A program made the translations under genes and the position numbers. From assembly GCA_046154645.1 (NCBI GenBank), contig JBJXDZ010000168.1, positions 33,775 to 97,774 of the forward strand: a stretch of DNA of 64,000 nt, in the 5' to 3' direction. The notes beneath the pieces are model-generated. The model saw only the letters and a program-made list of their open reading frames with translations. It ran no database searches and was not told the DNA's origin. Position 1 is the first letter of the stretch. Each line of letters starts with the position of its first letter. Positions 26,255 through 34,573 of this stretch are shown piece after piece. Source of the stretch: Ga0077555 sp046154645 (GTDB taxonomy: Bacteria > Pseudomonadota > Alphaproteobacteria > Rhizobiales > Hyphomicrobiaceae).

Positions 26255-26935
26255 TCAATCGGCGGCGCTGAGCTCGGCCAATACCTCGGTCGCGAGCGCA
26301 CGCGTGACCCGGCGATGCGTGGCGAGCGAGCGCCGGTCGATCTCGGCGACAAGGCGGCTGGCCCGTTCCATGGACTGCTCCATGTGCAAGGCCACGTGCG
26401 CAATGACGTGCGGCTCGACGGTGAGCTGGCGATCGGCGAAGAGCTTGACCAAGACGGCACGGAGCAATTCGGCATCCGGCGCACCAATGGCGATCAACGG
26501 CAGGGCACGCAGCCGGGAACGCAAGTCCGGCAAGGTGATCGCCAATTCACCCGGCGGCCTCGCGGAGGTGACGAGCAAGGCCCGGCGGTGCTCGCGGGCG
26601 AGGTTCAGCAAATGAAACAGCGCCCGCTCGTCGCCGATACCGGCTTCGATATCCTCCACCACCAGCGGGCCGTGGAATCCGGCAGCGTCGGTTTCGGTGA
26701 GGTCCGAAGCCTGGATGACCTCGGCGCCCGTTTTCAAGCGCCAGACCTGCGCCAGATGCGTCTTGCCCGATTGCCGCGGGCCGACAACCAGCGCGCTCGC
26801 CCGTGGCCAATCGCGCCAGGCGTCGATCATCTCGACGGCTGCCACATTCGATGGACTGACGAGAAAATCCTCGGCCCCGAGGGCTGCACGATGCGGCAGG
26901 TCGAGAACCAACTGTCGTGGCGCCGGCGCCGTCAT
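26255..26935 (-). CDS. hdaA: DnaA-related regulatory protein, Hda/HdaA type
   Basis: A 226-residue AAA+ protein lacking a DNA-binding domain, as expected of Hda. It opens with QLVLDLPHRAALGAEDFLVS, which contains a clamp-binding-like QLVLDLP at residues 8-14, then Walker A GPRQSGKTHLAQ, Walker B-like PLVVEDIE, and sensor parts LRSRLRALP. Hda with the DNA sliding clamp stimulates ATP hydrolysis by DnaA and prevents re-initiation of replication. The start overlaps the stop of the upstream transporter gene as ATGA, so the two are translationally coupled. Confidence 0.9.
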   Translation of the reverse strand: MTAPAPRQLVLDLPHRAALGAEDFLVSPSNVAAVEMIDAWRDWPRASALVVGPRQSGKTHLAQVWRLKTGAEVIQASDLTETDAAGFHGPLVVEDIEAGIGDERALFHLLNLAREHRRALLVTSARPPGELAITLPDLRSRLRALPLIAIGAPDAELLRAVLVKLFADRQLTVEPHVIAHVALHMEQSMERASRLVAEIDRRSLATHRRVTRALATEVLAELSAAD

Positions 26936-28041
26936 GGTGCGCCTCCCCCGACATCGGTCGGGCGTGCCGTGGCGCCGTTGCCGGGCTTCCCCAGATAAAC
27001 GCTGCTGGCGAGATACTGCTCCAGGCCATAGCGGACCAAAACGCCGATGGCGGCGGCCACTGGCACGGCAACCAGCATGCCGACGATGCCGAACAGATAG
27101 CTGAAGACGATCAGCGAGAACATCAGCCACACCGGATGCAGGCCGATCTTCTTGCCGACGATCAAGGGAGACAGCAGCGCCGAGTCCAGCGCCATGCCGG
27201 CAGCAAACACGCCGAGCACCTTGAGCAAGAGGGTTGCGTCCGGCCATGACTGGATGAGCGCCAATACGGACGCGACGATCAACCCGAGCGCCCAGCCGAC
27301 GAACGGCACGAATGACAGCAGTCCGGTCAACAAGCCGAGCACCAAACCGTACTTGAGACCAATCAGCACCAGGCCGACGCCATAGAGAGTGCCGAGGATC
27401 AGGCAGATCGTGCCTTGTCCGCGGATAAAGGCAGAAACGGCATCGTTGATAGCGATCGCGAGACGGCGAATGGTCGGGGCGTGCTCGCGTGGCAGCCAGC
27501 TGTCGACCCGCTCGATCATGCGATGCCAGTCAAGCAGGAAATAGAAGACAACGACCGGCGTGATGAGAAACAGCGACACCAGATTAACCAAGGCCAGGCT
27601 CTGGCTCCACAGCGAGCGCACGACCGTGCCGACGGAGCCCGACCAACTCTGGGCCAGGTCCGAGAGCGCCCGTTCCAGGTTGCCTTGAAACTGGGGATAG
27701 CGGGTGCCGAGGCGGCTCGAGGCCCAACTCTCGATGGCGGCGCGAAGGCGGGCCACGTCATCGGGCAGGGTTTCGGAGATCTGGCGCACCTGATTGGCGA
27801 GCAGGGGCGCCACCAGCACCAGGGTGGCAATGAAGGTCACGGCGCCAAGGGCGACGAGCAGGGCGGCGGAGGCGCCACGGCCCAGGCCCATGGCGACCAA
27901 CCGATCGGCCACCGGGTTGAGGAAATAGGCGACCACGGCACCGACCACGAACGGCAGCAGCACCTCACGCAGCATGGCAATGCCGAAGAGCAGCGCAAGG
28001 GCGGCCAGGCCCCAGAACAGCAGTTGTCTTTCTGCCCGCAT
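26932..28041 (-). CDS. AI-2E family transporter (PerM/YtfL-like)
   Basis: A 369-residue inner-membrane protein with about eight helices: two N-terminal pairs, a long amphipathic segment near 80-130 and C-terminal helices with GLLTGLLSFVPFVGWALGLI and PVWLMFSLIVFSYLFGIVGM, both typical of the AI-2E/PerM family. Some members export autoinducer-2 or are sodium/proton antiporters; others are permeases of unknown cargo. Its position just before hdaA is commonly seen in alphaproteobacteria. The start is 62 bp after the phosphatidyltransferase stop. Confidence 0.9.
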   Translation of the reverse strand: MRAERQLLFWGLAALALLFGIAMLREVLLPFVVGAVVAYFLNPVADRLVAMGLGRGASAALLVALGAVTFIATLVLVAPLLANQVRQISETLPDDVARLRAAIESWASSRLGTRYPQFQGNLERALSDLAQSWSGSVGTVVRSLWSQSLALVNLVSLFLITPVVVFYFLLDWHRMIERVDSWLPREHAPTIRRLAIAINDAVSAFIRGQGTICLILGTLYGVGLVLIGLKYGLVLGLLTGLLSFVPFVGWALGLIVASVLALIQSWPDATLLLKVLGVFAAGMALDSALLSPLIVGKKIGLHPVWLMFSLIVFSYLFGIVGMLVAVPVAAAIGVLVRYGLEQYLASSVYLGKPGNGATARPTDVGGGAP

Positions 28042-28103
28042 CGTCGGTCTCCCCGCACAGCGGCCGCTGTCCCGACTGGGACACCACGGCGCACGACTTG
28101 CAG

Positions 28104-28670
28104 CTATCGCGGGCCGGGACCGGGCCCGGGCGCGCTACCGGCCATCAGTGCTACCCACTCCCGGAGGTAGTAGGCGAGTGACAGAACGGTCAATGTCCCC
28201 GTGATCCACACCAGCAACTCGCGAAAGACGCCCATGCCGAGGGAGAAGCCTTCGTCGGCCAGCACGGTCGCTGCAAGAACAATCTGCGCCAGAGTGTTGG
28301 CTTTGCTCACTGGAAGGGGGCGGATCACGATCGGATTGCCCATCATCCAGACCAGGAGGACACCGATAACGATCAGGATATCGCGCGAGACAACGGCGAT
28401 CACCAGCCAGGAGGGCAGCTTGGCCGCCACGCCCAGCGCAATATAGACACTGGCGATCAACAGCTTATCGGCCATGGGATCGAGATAGGAGCCAAGCTCG
28501 GTCTGGAGATTGAAGCGCTTGGCCAGATAGCCGTCGACAGCGTCGCTCAGTCCGGCGCAGACAAAGGCGATGAACGCCGCCTGCATGCTGCCGATGATCA
28601 AGAGCCAAAAGATGACAGGCACAAGGATGATGCGGCCGAGCGTGATGACGTTCGGAATGCTGATGATCAC
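28104..28670 (-). CDS. CDP-alcohol phosphatidyltransferase family protein (PgsA-like)
   Basis: A 188-residue protein with about five membrane helices. The catalytic motif appears as DAVDGYLAKRFNLQTELGSY followed by LDPMAD, that is D-x2-D-G-x2-A-K-x8-G-x3-D-x3-D: all four aspartates are there but the arginine of the usual AR pair is lysine. The family makes phosphatidylglycerol phosphate, cardiolipin or other phospholipids from CDP-diacylglycerol. The N-terminus IPNVITLGRIILVPVIFWL supports a PgsA-like protein, though the exact head group is uncertain. It is the first gene of a run with the AI-2E transporter and hdaA. Confidence 0.88.
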   Translation of the reverse strand: MIISIPNVITLGRIILVPVIFWLLIIGSMQAAFIAFVCAGLSDAVDGYLAKRFNLQTELGSYLDPMADKLLIASVYIALGVAAKLPSWLVIAVVSRDILIVIGVLLVWMMGNPIVIRPLPVSKANTLAQIVLAATVLADEGFSLGMGVFRELLVWITGTLTVLSLAYYLREWVALMAGSAPGPGPGPR

Positions 28671-28861
28671 GCGGTCAAAGGCCCCTCAACCATGGCGGAC
28701 GCGGCGCGAAACAACCGCCTCATGAACGCTCGGACATGGGCCTGTCGCCGCCGAACACAACGGCCGCAGCCCATTTCACGACGTCATTATACTGTTGCAC
28801 GGCGCCGACCCGGCGTCGAGGGTGGCGGGGACACAACGGCCTGATTGTCAGGCACGAAGCC

Positions 28862-29446
28862 CTATTTTGGGGCGCGCTTGGCGAGAATGCGTTGCAACGT
28901 GCGGCGATGCATGTTCAGCCGGCGGGCGGTTTCCGACACGTTGCGGTTGCAGAGCTCATAGACGCGCTGAATGTGCTCCCAGCGCACGCGATCCGCCGAC
29001 ATGGGGTTTTCAGGGGGTGGCGCGCGCTCGTCGGGAGGAGCCAGCAGGGCGTCCGTCACCTCGTCGGCATCGGCGGGCTTGGCCAAGTAGTCTACAGCGC
29101 CAAGCTTCACGGCGGTCACTGCTGTGGCAAAATTGCCGTAGCCGGTGAGCACGATCATGCGCGAGTCGGGCCGCACCTTTGACAGTTCGGCGATGACATC
29201 GAGGCCGTTGCCATCTTCGAGGCGCATATCGACGACCGCGAAGGCGGGCGCTTTCTGGCGGATCAGGTCGAGGCCCTCGGCGATCGAGCTGCCCATGCGA
29301 ACCTCGAACCCGCGCTGCTCCATGGCCCGGCCAAAGCGCTGCAAAAAGGCCTTGTCATCGTCAACGATGAGCAGGGACCTGTCCGCCGGCAACTCGTCCT
29401 GGCGGAACGACAGATCTTCGGTTTCTTTCAGCTCTTTCTTGTCCAT
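28862..29446 (-). CDS. ActR/RegA-family two-component response regulator
   Basis: A 194-residue regulator. The receiver domain (residues 22-135) has the acidic pair DD at 29-31, the phospho-acceptor D73 in VVDMRL, T101 and K123 in LAKPAD. A proline linker leads to a Fis-type helix-turn-helix at 155-190 (NVSETARRLNMHRRTLQRIL), the form typical of RegA/ActR/PrrA global redox regulators. The usual partner kinase RegB/ActS is not next to it: the neighbours are a phosphatidyltransferase and a DNA glycosylase. The gene starts with an ATG at 29446 and 137 bp upstream carries no gene and may hold its promoter. Confidence 0.92.
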   Translation of the reverse strand: MDKKELKETEDLSFRQDELPADRSLLIVDDDKAFLQRFGRAMEQRGFEVRMGSSIAEGLDLIRQKAPAFAVVDMRLEDGNGLDVIAELSKVRPDSRMIVLTGYGNFATAVTAVKLGAVDYLAKPADADEVTDALLAPPDERAPPPENPMSADRVRWEHIQRVYELCNRNVSETARRLNMHRRTLQRILAKRAPK

Positions 29447-29583
29447 GGCACTTTATAGCTTGCTCACATTGCGGATTGGAAGCCCGCTGCACACTTTGAA
29501 CTTGTCCAGCAACCTGTCGTGCGAACCACGAGCCGCGACATACCTCACTGGCCTACTCGGTATCCTACGCAGCGGCGCTGCAT

Positions 29584-30276
29584 TTAGACCGGGACGCCGG
29601 ATGTCGATGCCTTGGTTGTCTTGTAGTAGGCCCAAAGCAGGCGCGCTGCAACGCCCCGCCACGGCCGCCAACGCTCCGCCAGGGCTGCGAGCGCCTTGGC
29701 GTCGGGCCGCGCGGCAAGCTCGAAGGCCGTCTGGGCTGCTGCCTGCAGGGCCAGATCACCCGGCGCAAAGGCATCGGCGTGGCCCATGCAAAACAGGGCA
29801 AAGACATCGGCCGTCCAGGGGCCAATGCCGCTGATGGCGCACAACCGTTCGTGCACCAGGACAGCGTCCAAGTCAGCCAGCGCGGCGAGATCCAGGCCGT
29901 CCTCGGCGATGGCACCGGCAATGGCCTGCAGCGTGCGCACCTTGGGGCGGGAGAGTCCGGCGGCGCGGAGAGCGTCCTCGCTCAAGGCCAAGACGGTGGA
30001 GGCTTCGAAGGGGTCGATCGCAGCTCGGGTGCGCTCCCAGATGGCGTTGGCGCTGGCTACGGAAACCTGCTGGCCGACGACAATGCGCGCCAGGCCTTCG
30101 AAGCCCGGCTGCCGCAACCGCAAGGGCGGATGGCCGACGAGGTCATGCATGCGGCGAATCACGGGGCATTGGCGCCGTAACGCCTTGAGGCCAAGCGCTA
30201 CATCGGCGTCGCTGCGGATCAGCCGGGCGGACGGCTGCGGCGCTTTCGATCTTGAGCTTGGCCCGGTTGATGGCAT
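29584..30276 (-). CDS. DNA-3-methyladenine glycosylase II-like protein (HhH-GPD)
   Basis: A 230-residue DNA-repair glycosylase of the AlkA type. The helix-hairpin-helix reads CAISGIGPWTADVFALF with the catalytic aspartate in the position after the hairpin region (HADAFAPGDLALQ), preceded by the conserved IVVGQQVSVASANAIWERT. It removes alkylated purines from DNA. The ATG at 30276 is taken rather than the in-frame one at 30306. It is divergent from gluQ, with 78 bp between starts. Confidence 0.9.
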   Translation of the reverse strand: MPSTGPSSRSKAPQPSARLIRSDADVALGLKALRRQCPVIRRMHDLVGHPPLRLRQPGFEGLARIVVGQQVSVASANAIWERTRAAIDPFEASTVLALSEDALRAAGLSRPKVRTLQAIAGAIAEDGLDLAALADLDAVLVHERLCAISGIGPWTADVFALFCMGHADAFAPGDLALQAAAQTAFELAARPDAKALAALAERWRPWRGVAARLLWAYYKTTKASTSGVPV

Positions 30277-30354
30277 GGTTGGTCTCGATGGGCTGAGTAG
30301 CAGCATGGCGATGGGTCAAGCTCTCAGCATAACGGATGGCACGCGATCTGGCGC

Positions 30355-31287
30355 ATGACAGGATCATTCGATGAGCGCGCCGTGACGGCGGCACTTGGCC
30401 GGGCCGTGACGCGCTTTGCGCCGAGCCCAACCGGTCGATTGCACCTTGGTCACGCCCTGTCGGCGCTGACCAGTTTCGACCTAGCACGCCGGCTTGGGGG
30501 GCGGTTCCTGATCCGAATCGAGGATATCGACCCGGAACGCTGCCGGCCTGAGTTGATCGGGGAAATGTTCACTGTGCTGCGATGGCTCGGCGTGACATGG
30601 GAAGAACCCGTGTTGCAGCAATCGGAACATATGCCGGTGTATGCGGCGGCGGCGGCGCGACTTGCGGCGATGGGGCTGCTGTATCCCTGCTTTGCCACGC
30701 GCGGCGAGATCGAGGCGGCCGCGCAACCCGGGCTGGTCGATCCGGACGGGGCGCCGGTCTACCCAGGCTTGCACCGGCATCTGGCCGCCACCGAGGTGGC
30801 TCGGCGGCAAGCTGCCGGCGAGGCCTTTGCCATGCGTATCGACATGCAGCGGGCCATCGACAGGGCCGTGGCCAAGGCTGGACGGGATGCGCTGGCATTT
30901 ACCGAGATCGACGCAGCGCTTGTGCCACAACGCGTGGCAGCCGACCCGGGCCGCTGGGGTGATGCGGTGATCCAACGCAAAGTGGCGCCGACCAGCTACC
31001 ATCTGAGCGTGGTGGTGGACGATGCCCGGCAGGGCGTTACCATCGTCACACGTGGGGCGGACCTACGGGCGGCGACGGATATCCATCGCCTGCTGCAGAT
31101 CCTGCTGGACTACCCCGAGCCGCTGTACTTCCATCATCCGCTGCTGCTCGGCGCCGATGGACGCAAGCTCTCCAAGCGTGACGGCGCGACCGGCCTAGCG
31201 CAGATGCAGGCCCTGGGCGTAACAGCGGCCGAGATTCGGCGACGCCTTGGCCTCGCCGACGTCGGCAGCGTGGCGGCCCGGACCTGA
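30355..31287 (+). CDS. gluQ: Glutamyl-Q tRNA(Asp) synthetase
   Basis: A 310-residue paralogue of glutamyl-tRNA synthetase without an anticodon-binding domain. It attaches glutamate to queuosine in tRNA-Asp. The ATP-binding HIGH motif is HLGH in FAPSPTGRLHLGHALSAL, and the KMSKS loop is KLSKRDGA near the C-terminus. The zinc-binding cysteine set of the E. coli enzyme is mostly absent: one cysteine (LYPCFATRGEI) remains in that region. Length is normal for GluQ. Confidence 0.93.
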   Translation: MTGSFDERAVTAALGRAVTRFAPSPTGRLHLGHALSALTSFDLARRLGGRFLIRIEDIDPERCRPELIGEMFTVLRWLGVTWEEPVLQQSEHMPVYAAAAARLAAMGLLYPCFATRGEIEAAAQPGLVDPDGAPVYPGLHRHLAATEVARRQAAGEAFAMRIDMQRAIDRAVAKAGRDALAFTEIDAALVPQRVAADPGRWGDAVIQRKVAPTSYHLSVVVDDARQGVTIVTRGADLRAATDIHRLLQILLDYPEPLYFHHPLLLGADGRKLSKRDGATGLAQMQALGVTAAEIRRRLGLADVGSVAART

Positions 31288-31423
31288 GCCACAGTTGCAA
31301 CACCACATCCCTAAAGAACCCTAAGCCGCAGAATATGTGACGTTTTTTGTGCTTGGCAGGAGGCGCGCGGACAGGCACAATCAGCCCACGATGGGACAGG
31401 GCTGATGATAACTGCGGGTCGGC

Positions 31424-32926
31424 GTGAAGAAGCGTAGCACGACTGCTAAGCGCAAAGGCACGACTGGCAAGCGGCGGGGCGGCCAGGCCACGCCGGCGGC
31501 CGGCTCGACTCTGGCGCACAGAACGGTTGCGACGCGTTCTGCGAGGCCGGCACATGCGGAAATGCGGCGTCAGGCGCAGCAGAGCGCCGTTGCTCCCCGC
31601 TACTCCCAGGATGAACGCCTGTCGCTGGTGCTGCTGCTGGCACCATTCATGATCATTGCGGCATCGTTGGCCAGCCAACAGGCGCTGCGCTCGATGGCGC
31701 CGCCCGCGGAACGACCCGCCAGCGTGGCGTCGGCCAATCCGCGCCCGGCGCCGCCTGCCGAGGTGTTGCCACCGACCGCCGCCATGACCCCCGTCACGGC
31801 CGATCCGGTGGTGATCGAGCCAGCGCCGTTCCCGCCCGCGACGGCCGAGGCGACGGCCAAGGCGCGCGTAGCTGTCAAACGCGCGCCGCTGCCGCCCCTG
31901 AGCACGATCCTGAAGCCCGAGCCGGCACCGACCGACGTTGTCGTCGCCGCGCCGCCGCCGCCGGCCATCACGGTGCCGGAAGCGCGCCAACGGGTGGCCG
32001 TCAAGCGCGCGCCGTTGCCTCCCTTGCGGCCGCTGCTCAAGCCTGAGGACACGGCCTCGCCCGCCGCCACGACGCAGATGGCCGCACTGGATCCCATGCG
32101 CCTGCCGGAGAGCGCGCGGACAAGCCCCGGTGCGTCACCTGATCGCGAGCCCGAGAAGAAACCCGCGCCGATTGTCGTGGTGCCGCCGATGGCCGACGCT
32201 CCGGCCAAGGAAGACCCCAACGTGTGCCATGCCAAGCCGGATCTGATGACCCGGGCCAAGGCGCTGAAAGACGCGGCACCAGCCGACGCCATTGCGGCGC
32301 GGCATTTCGGACGGGCACTGGCTGCCGCAGCACGGGCGCAACTCGACGATCTGGTGATCTATAATCCGCGCTACGCCAAGCTGTCGTTTCCGAACGGCGA
32401 TGTTTCACCCCTCTACGGCGTATGCACCGACGTGGTCGTGCGCGCCTACCGCGCGCTCGATATCGATCTGCAGCAGCTCGTTTATCAAACCAAATCCGGG
32501 CGCGGCGATGTCAATATCGATCATCGGCGCGTCGAGGTCTTGAAGCGGTTTCTCGACAAGCACGGTGACGTGCTGCCGATCACGGATCTGGCGGAGGATT
32601 ATCAGCCGGGCGATATCGTGACTTACTACCGGCCGCAAAACCGAACAACGACGACACACATTGCCATTGTCACCGACATCATGGCCCCGTCGGGCAGGCC
32701 TCTCATCTTGCATAATCGCGGATGGGGGCCGCAGCTCGAAGACGCCCTCTTCGTCGACAAGATCACCGGGCATTATCGCTTTTCAGGCTTGCCTGCCGTC
32801 GTTGCCAGTGCGCCGGCGGCGACGACCACGCGACCTGAGACAGCTGCCACACCGCTGCCGGCGCGTCGTGTGCTGGTCGCCGGCAAGGCTGCAGGGGTCC
32901 GGGCCAAGCCAACGGCAAAGCCCTGA
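31424..32926 (+). CDS. DUF1287 protein with membrane anchor and proline-rich repeats
   Basis: A 500-residue protein starting at GTG. Residues 1-60 are very basic; one helix at 66-83 (LSLVLLLAPFMIIAASLA) anchors it. Residues 90-265 are a low-complexity proline/alanine region containing two copies of RVAVKRAPLPPL (148-159 and 190-201), each followed by a LKPE stretch. Residues 290-455 are a DUF1287 domain, an NlpC/P60-like fold, with a candidate catalytic cysteine C334 in YGVCTDVVVRAYRAL, histidine H412 in THIAIVTD and H430. The predicted topology puts the domain in the periplasm at the end of a long stalk, so a peptidoglycan-related role is possible but unproven. No clear ribosome site precedes the GTG. 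Bases 32927-33142 hold no gene. Confidence 0.8.
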   Translation: MKKRSTTAKRKGTTGKRRGGQATPAAGSTLAHRTVATRSARPAHAEMRRQAQQSAVAPRYSQDERLSLVLLLAPFMIIAASLASQQALRSMAPPAERPASVASANPRPAPPAEVLPPTAAMTPVTADPVVIEPAPFPPATAEATAKARVAVKRAPLPPLSTILKPEPAPTDVVVAAPPPPAITVPEARQRVAVKRAPLPPLRPLLKPEDTASPAATTQMAALDPMRLPESARTSPGASPDREPEKKPAPIVVVPPMADAPAKEDPNVCHAKPDLMTRAKALKDAAPADAIAARHFGRALAAAARAQLDDLVIYNPRYAKLSFPNGDVSPLYGVCTDVVVRAYRALDIDLQQLVYQTKSGRGDVNIDHRRVEVLKRFLDKHGDVLPITDLAEDYQPGDIVTYYRPQNRTTTTHIAIVTDIMAPSGRPLILHNRGWGPQLEDALFVDKITGHYRFSGLPAVVASAPAATTTRPETAATPLPARRVLVAGKAAGVRAKPTAKP

Positions 32927-33142
32927 GCCGGAAGGCCAATCACAATCTGCGGCTTGAGACGATTATCGCGTTCATTTCTGACGCCACTATTAACCATTTC
33001 TAAAATGTATCGGTTTATCTCATGGCTGGATCGTTAAAATTGCACTCCTGATGCTGCGGCGACACGGAATTCGCAGTTTTGAGACTTGGCGGATTCTGCG
33101 AATAAGCTCATCGTGACGCAAACCTGAAACAGGGATGATTCC

Positions 33143-33577
33143 ATGCTGGAAACTCTGGCGTCGTGGGCTTCTGCAGCAACGGCTCTGCTTGGCATCGTCA
33201 TTCCATTTCCAGCACGAAGCAAGGCAGCCCCAGCGGCTGCAATACCGGCGACCCGCACAGTGGCGGCGACCAAGCCGTTGCCCGCATCGGCCCGATCGCG
33301 TCGTGCCACCAGCGAGATGGCGATCCAGATTCCCGGCAAGGCACTGACCCCGGCACAACATTTCGCACGCGTGTCGCAGGTGGTGGCGCACGCTATCTGC
33401 TCGGCAAATCTTGCCACCGAAATCCAGGAACAGGCGCGCATCCAGCTTGAAGTGGTGGAGATTTCCATCGACCGCATTCTGGAGGAAGTGGCCGAGGTGA
33501 TGGCGTTGACGCCCGAAATGCAGCGGCGCTTCAAGCCGGCACTGGTACCAGTGGCCGGACGACACCGCGCCGCCTGA
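33143..33577 (+). CDS. Hypothetical protein with N-terminal hydrophobic segment
   Basis: A 144-residue protein not recognised. It starts LETLASWASAATALLGIVIP, a short hydrophobic helix, then a basic alanine/proline-rich part to residue 60, then a helical region from 65-125 with QHFARVSQVVAHAICSANLA and LEVVEISIDRILEEVAEV that looks like two amphipathic helices. A ribosome site (CAGGGATG) stands before the ATG. It could be a small membrane-attached helical protein; no function is proposed. Confidence 0.6.
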   Translation: MLETLASWASAATALLGIVIPFPARSKAAPAAAIPATRTVAATKPLPASARSRRATSEMAIQIPGKALTPAQHFARVSQVVAHAICSANLATEIQEQARIQLEVVEISIDRILEEVAEVMALTPEMQRRFKPALVPVAGRHRAA

Positions 33578-33604
33578 GCGACCCGCTAGGGTGGTGCTCG
33601 ATGC

Positions 33605-34567
33605 CTACTGACGGTAGGCAGGAAGTCCCGCGGCTTGCAGCAACACGATGACAACGGTCACGGTGAGCACGGCCAGCGGCGTGGAAATGGCGACGGCGGC
33701 TGAAACCGAGCCGACGGCCTTGTCGTAACGCGCCGCAAACAGAAACGCGTTGTTGCCGACCGGCATGGCCGAAAACAGAACGAGCGCGCCGGTCCACACC
33801 GGTGGCAAGTCGAAAACCTGCGTCGCCAGCATGAAGGCGAGCGCCGGATAGAGCAGCATCTTCAAGATGCACAGCAGCACAATGCTCGAGACCTGCCCGC
33901 GAATATCGTAGGCTGCCAGTGCCATGCCGAGGCCGAACAACGACACCGGGATGGCCGACTGGCCCACCAGCGCCAGGATGCGATCGGGAAGCTCAGGGAT
34001 TTGCAGCTCGCCATAGCGCAATCCGAGGCCCGCAACGATCGCGAGCACGATCGGATTTTTTGCCACGACCACGAAGATGCCGCCAAGACCCGCCAGCGAC
34101 ATGGCGCGTGGACCGCGGGCCGCCAGCTCATAATGGGTCATGCCGAGCAGCCAAAGGAAGGCCGTCTCGATCGAGACCAGGAAAGCAATGGGCGTTGCTG
34201 CGTCCGGTCCGAAAGCCGCCAGGATCAGCGGGATGCCGAGCATGACGCCGTTGCCGAAGCAGGCGCCCATGGCGATGGAGGGCGCGTCGGTGGCCGGGCG
34301 GCGCAAGATGAGATGCGTGGCCAACGTGGCCAGCGCCCAGGTGGCGATGATGCTGCCGCCGTACGCGCCAAGCAGGCGCAGCGGCGAGACCGGCACGTCC
34401 CCGACCTGCGCCATGGCCCGGATGAGCATGGCCGGCATCGCAACCTTGTAGCCGTAGTCAACGAGGCCACGCACGGCGCCATCAACGAGATAACGAGCCT
34501 TGGCGCACGTGAAGCCCAGCGCGATCACGGCGAAGATCGGCGCAACCAAAAGCAGGATTGCCAGCAT
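33605..34567 (-). CDS. AEC family transporter (auxin efflux carrier fold)
   Basis: A 320-residue inner-membrane protein with ten predicted helices in two halves, beginning ILLLVAPIFAVIALGFTCAK. The glycine-rich helix pairs (SIAMGACFGNGVMLGIPLIL and LFSAMPVGNNAFLFAARYD) with crossover prolines are typical of the bacterial AEC family, which carries malonate, malate or other organic acids. The substrate is unknown. It lies six bp after the amidase stop on the same strand, so it may move the amidase product or substrate. Confidence 0.88.
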   Translation of the reverse strand: MLAILLLVAPIFAVIALGFTCAKARYLVDGAVRGLVDYGYKVAMPAMLIRAMAQVGDVPVSPLRLLGAYGGSIIATWALATLATHLILRRPATDAPSIAMGACFGNGVMLGIPLILAAFGPDAATPIAFLVSIETAFLWLLGMTHYELAARGPRAMSLAGLGGIFVVVAKNPIVLAIVAGLGLRYGELQIPELPDRILALVGQSAIPVSLFGLGMALAAYDIRGQVSSIVLLCILKMLLYPALAFMLATQVFDLPPVWTGALVLFSAMPVGNNAFLFAARYDKAVGSVSAAVAISTPLAVLTVTVVIVLLQAAGLPAYRQ

Positions 34568-34573
34568 TCGAGC

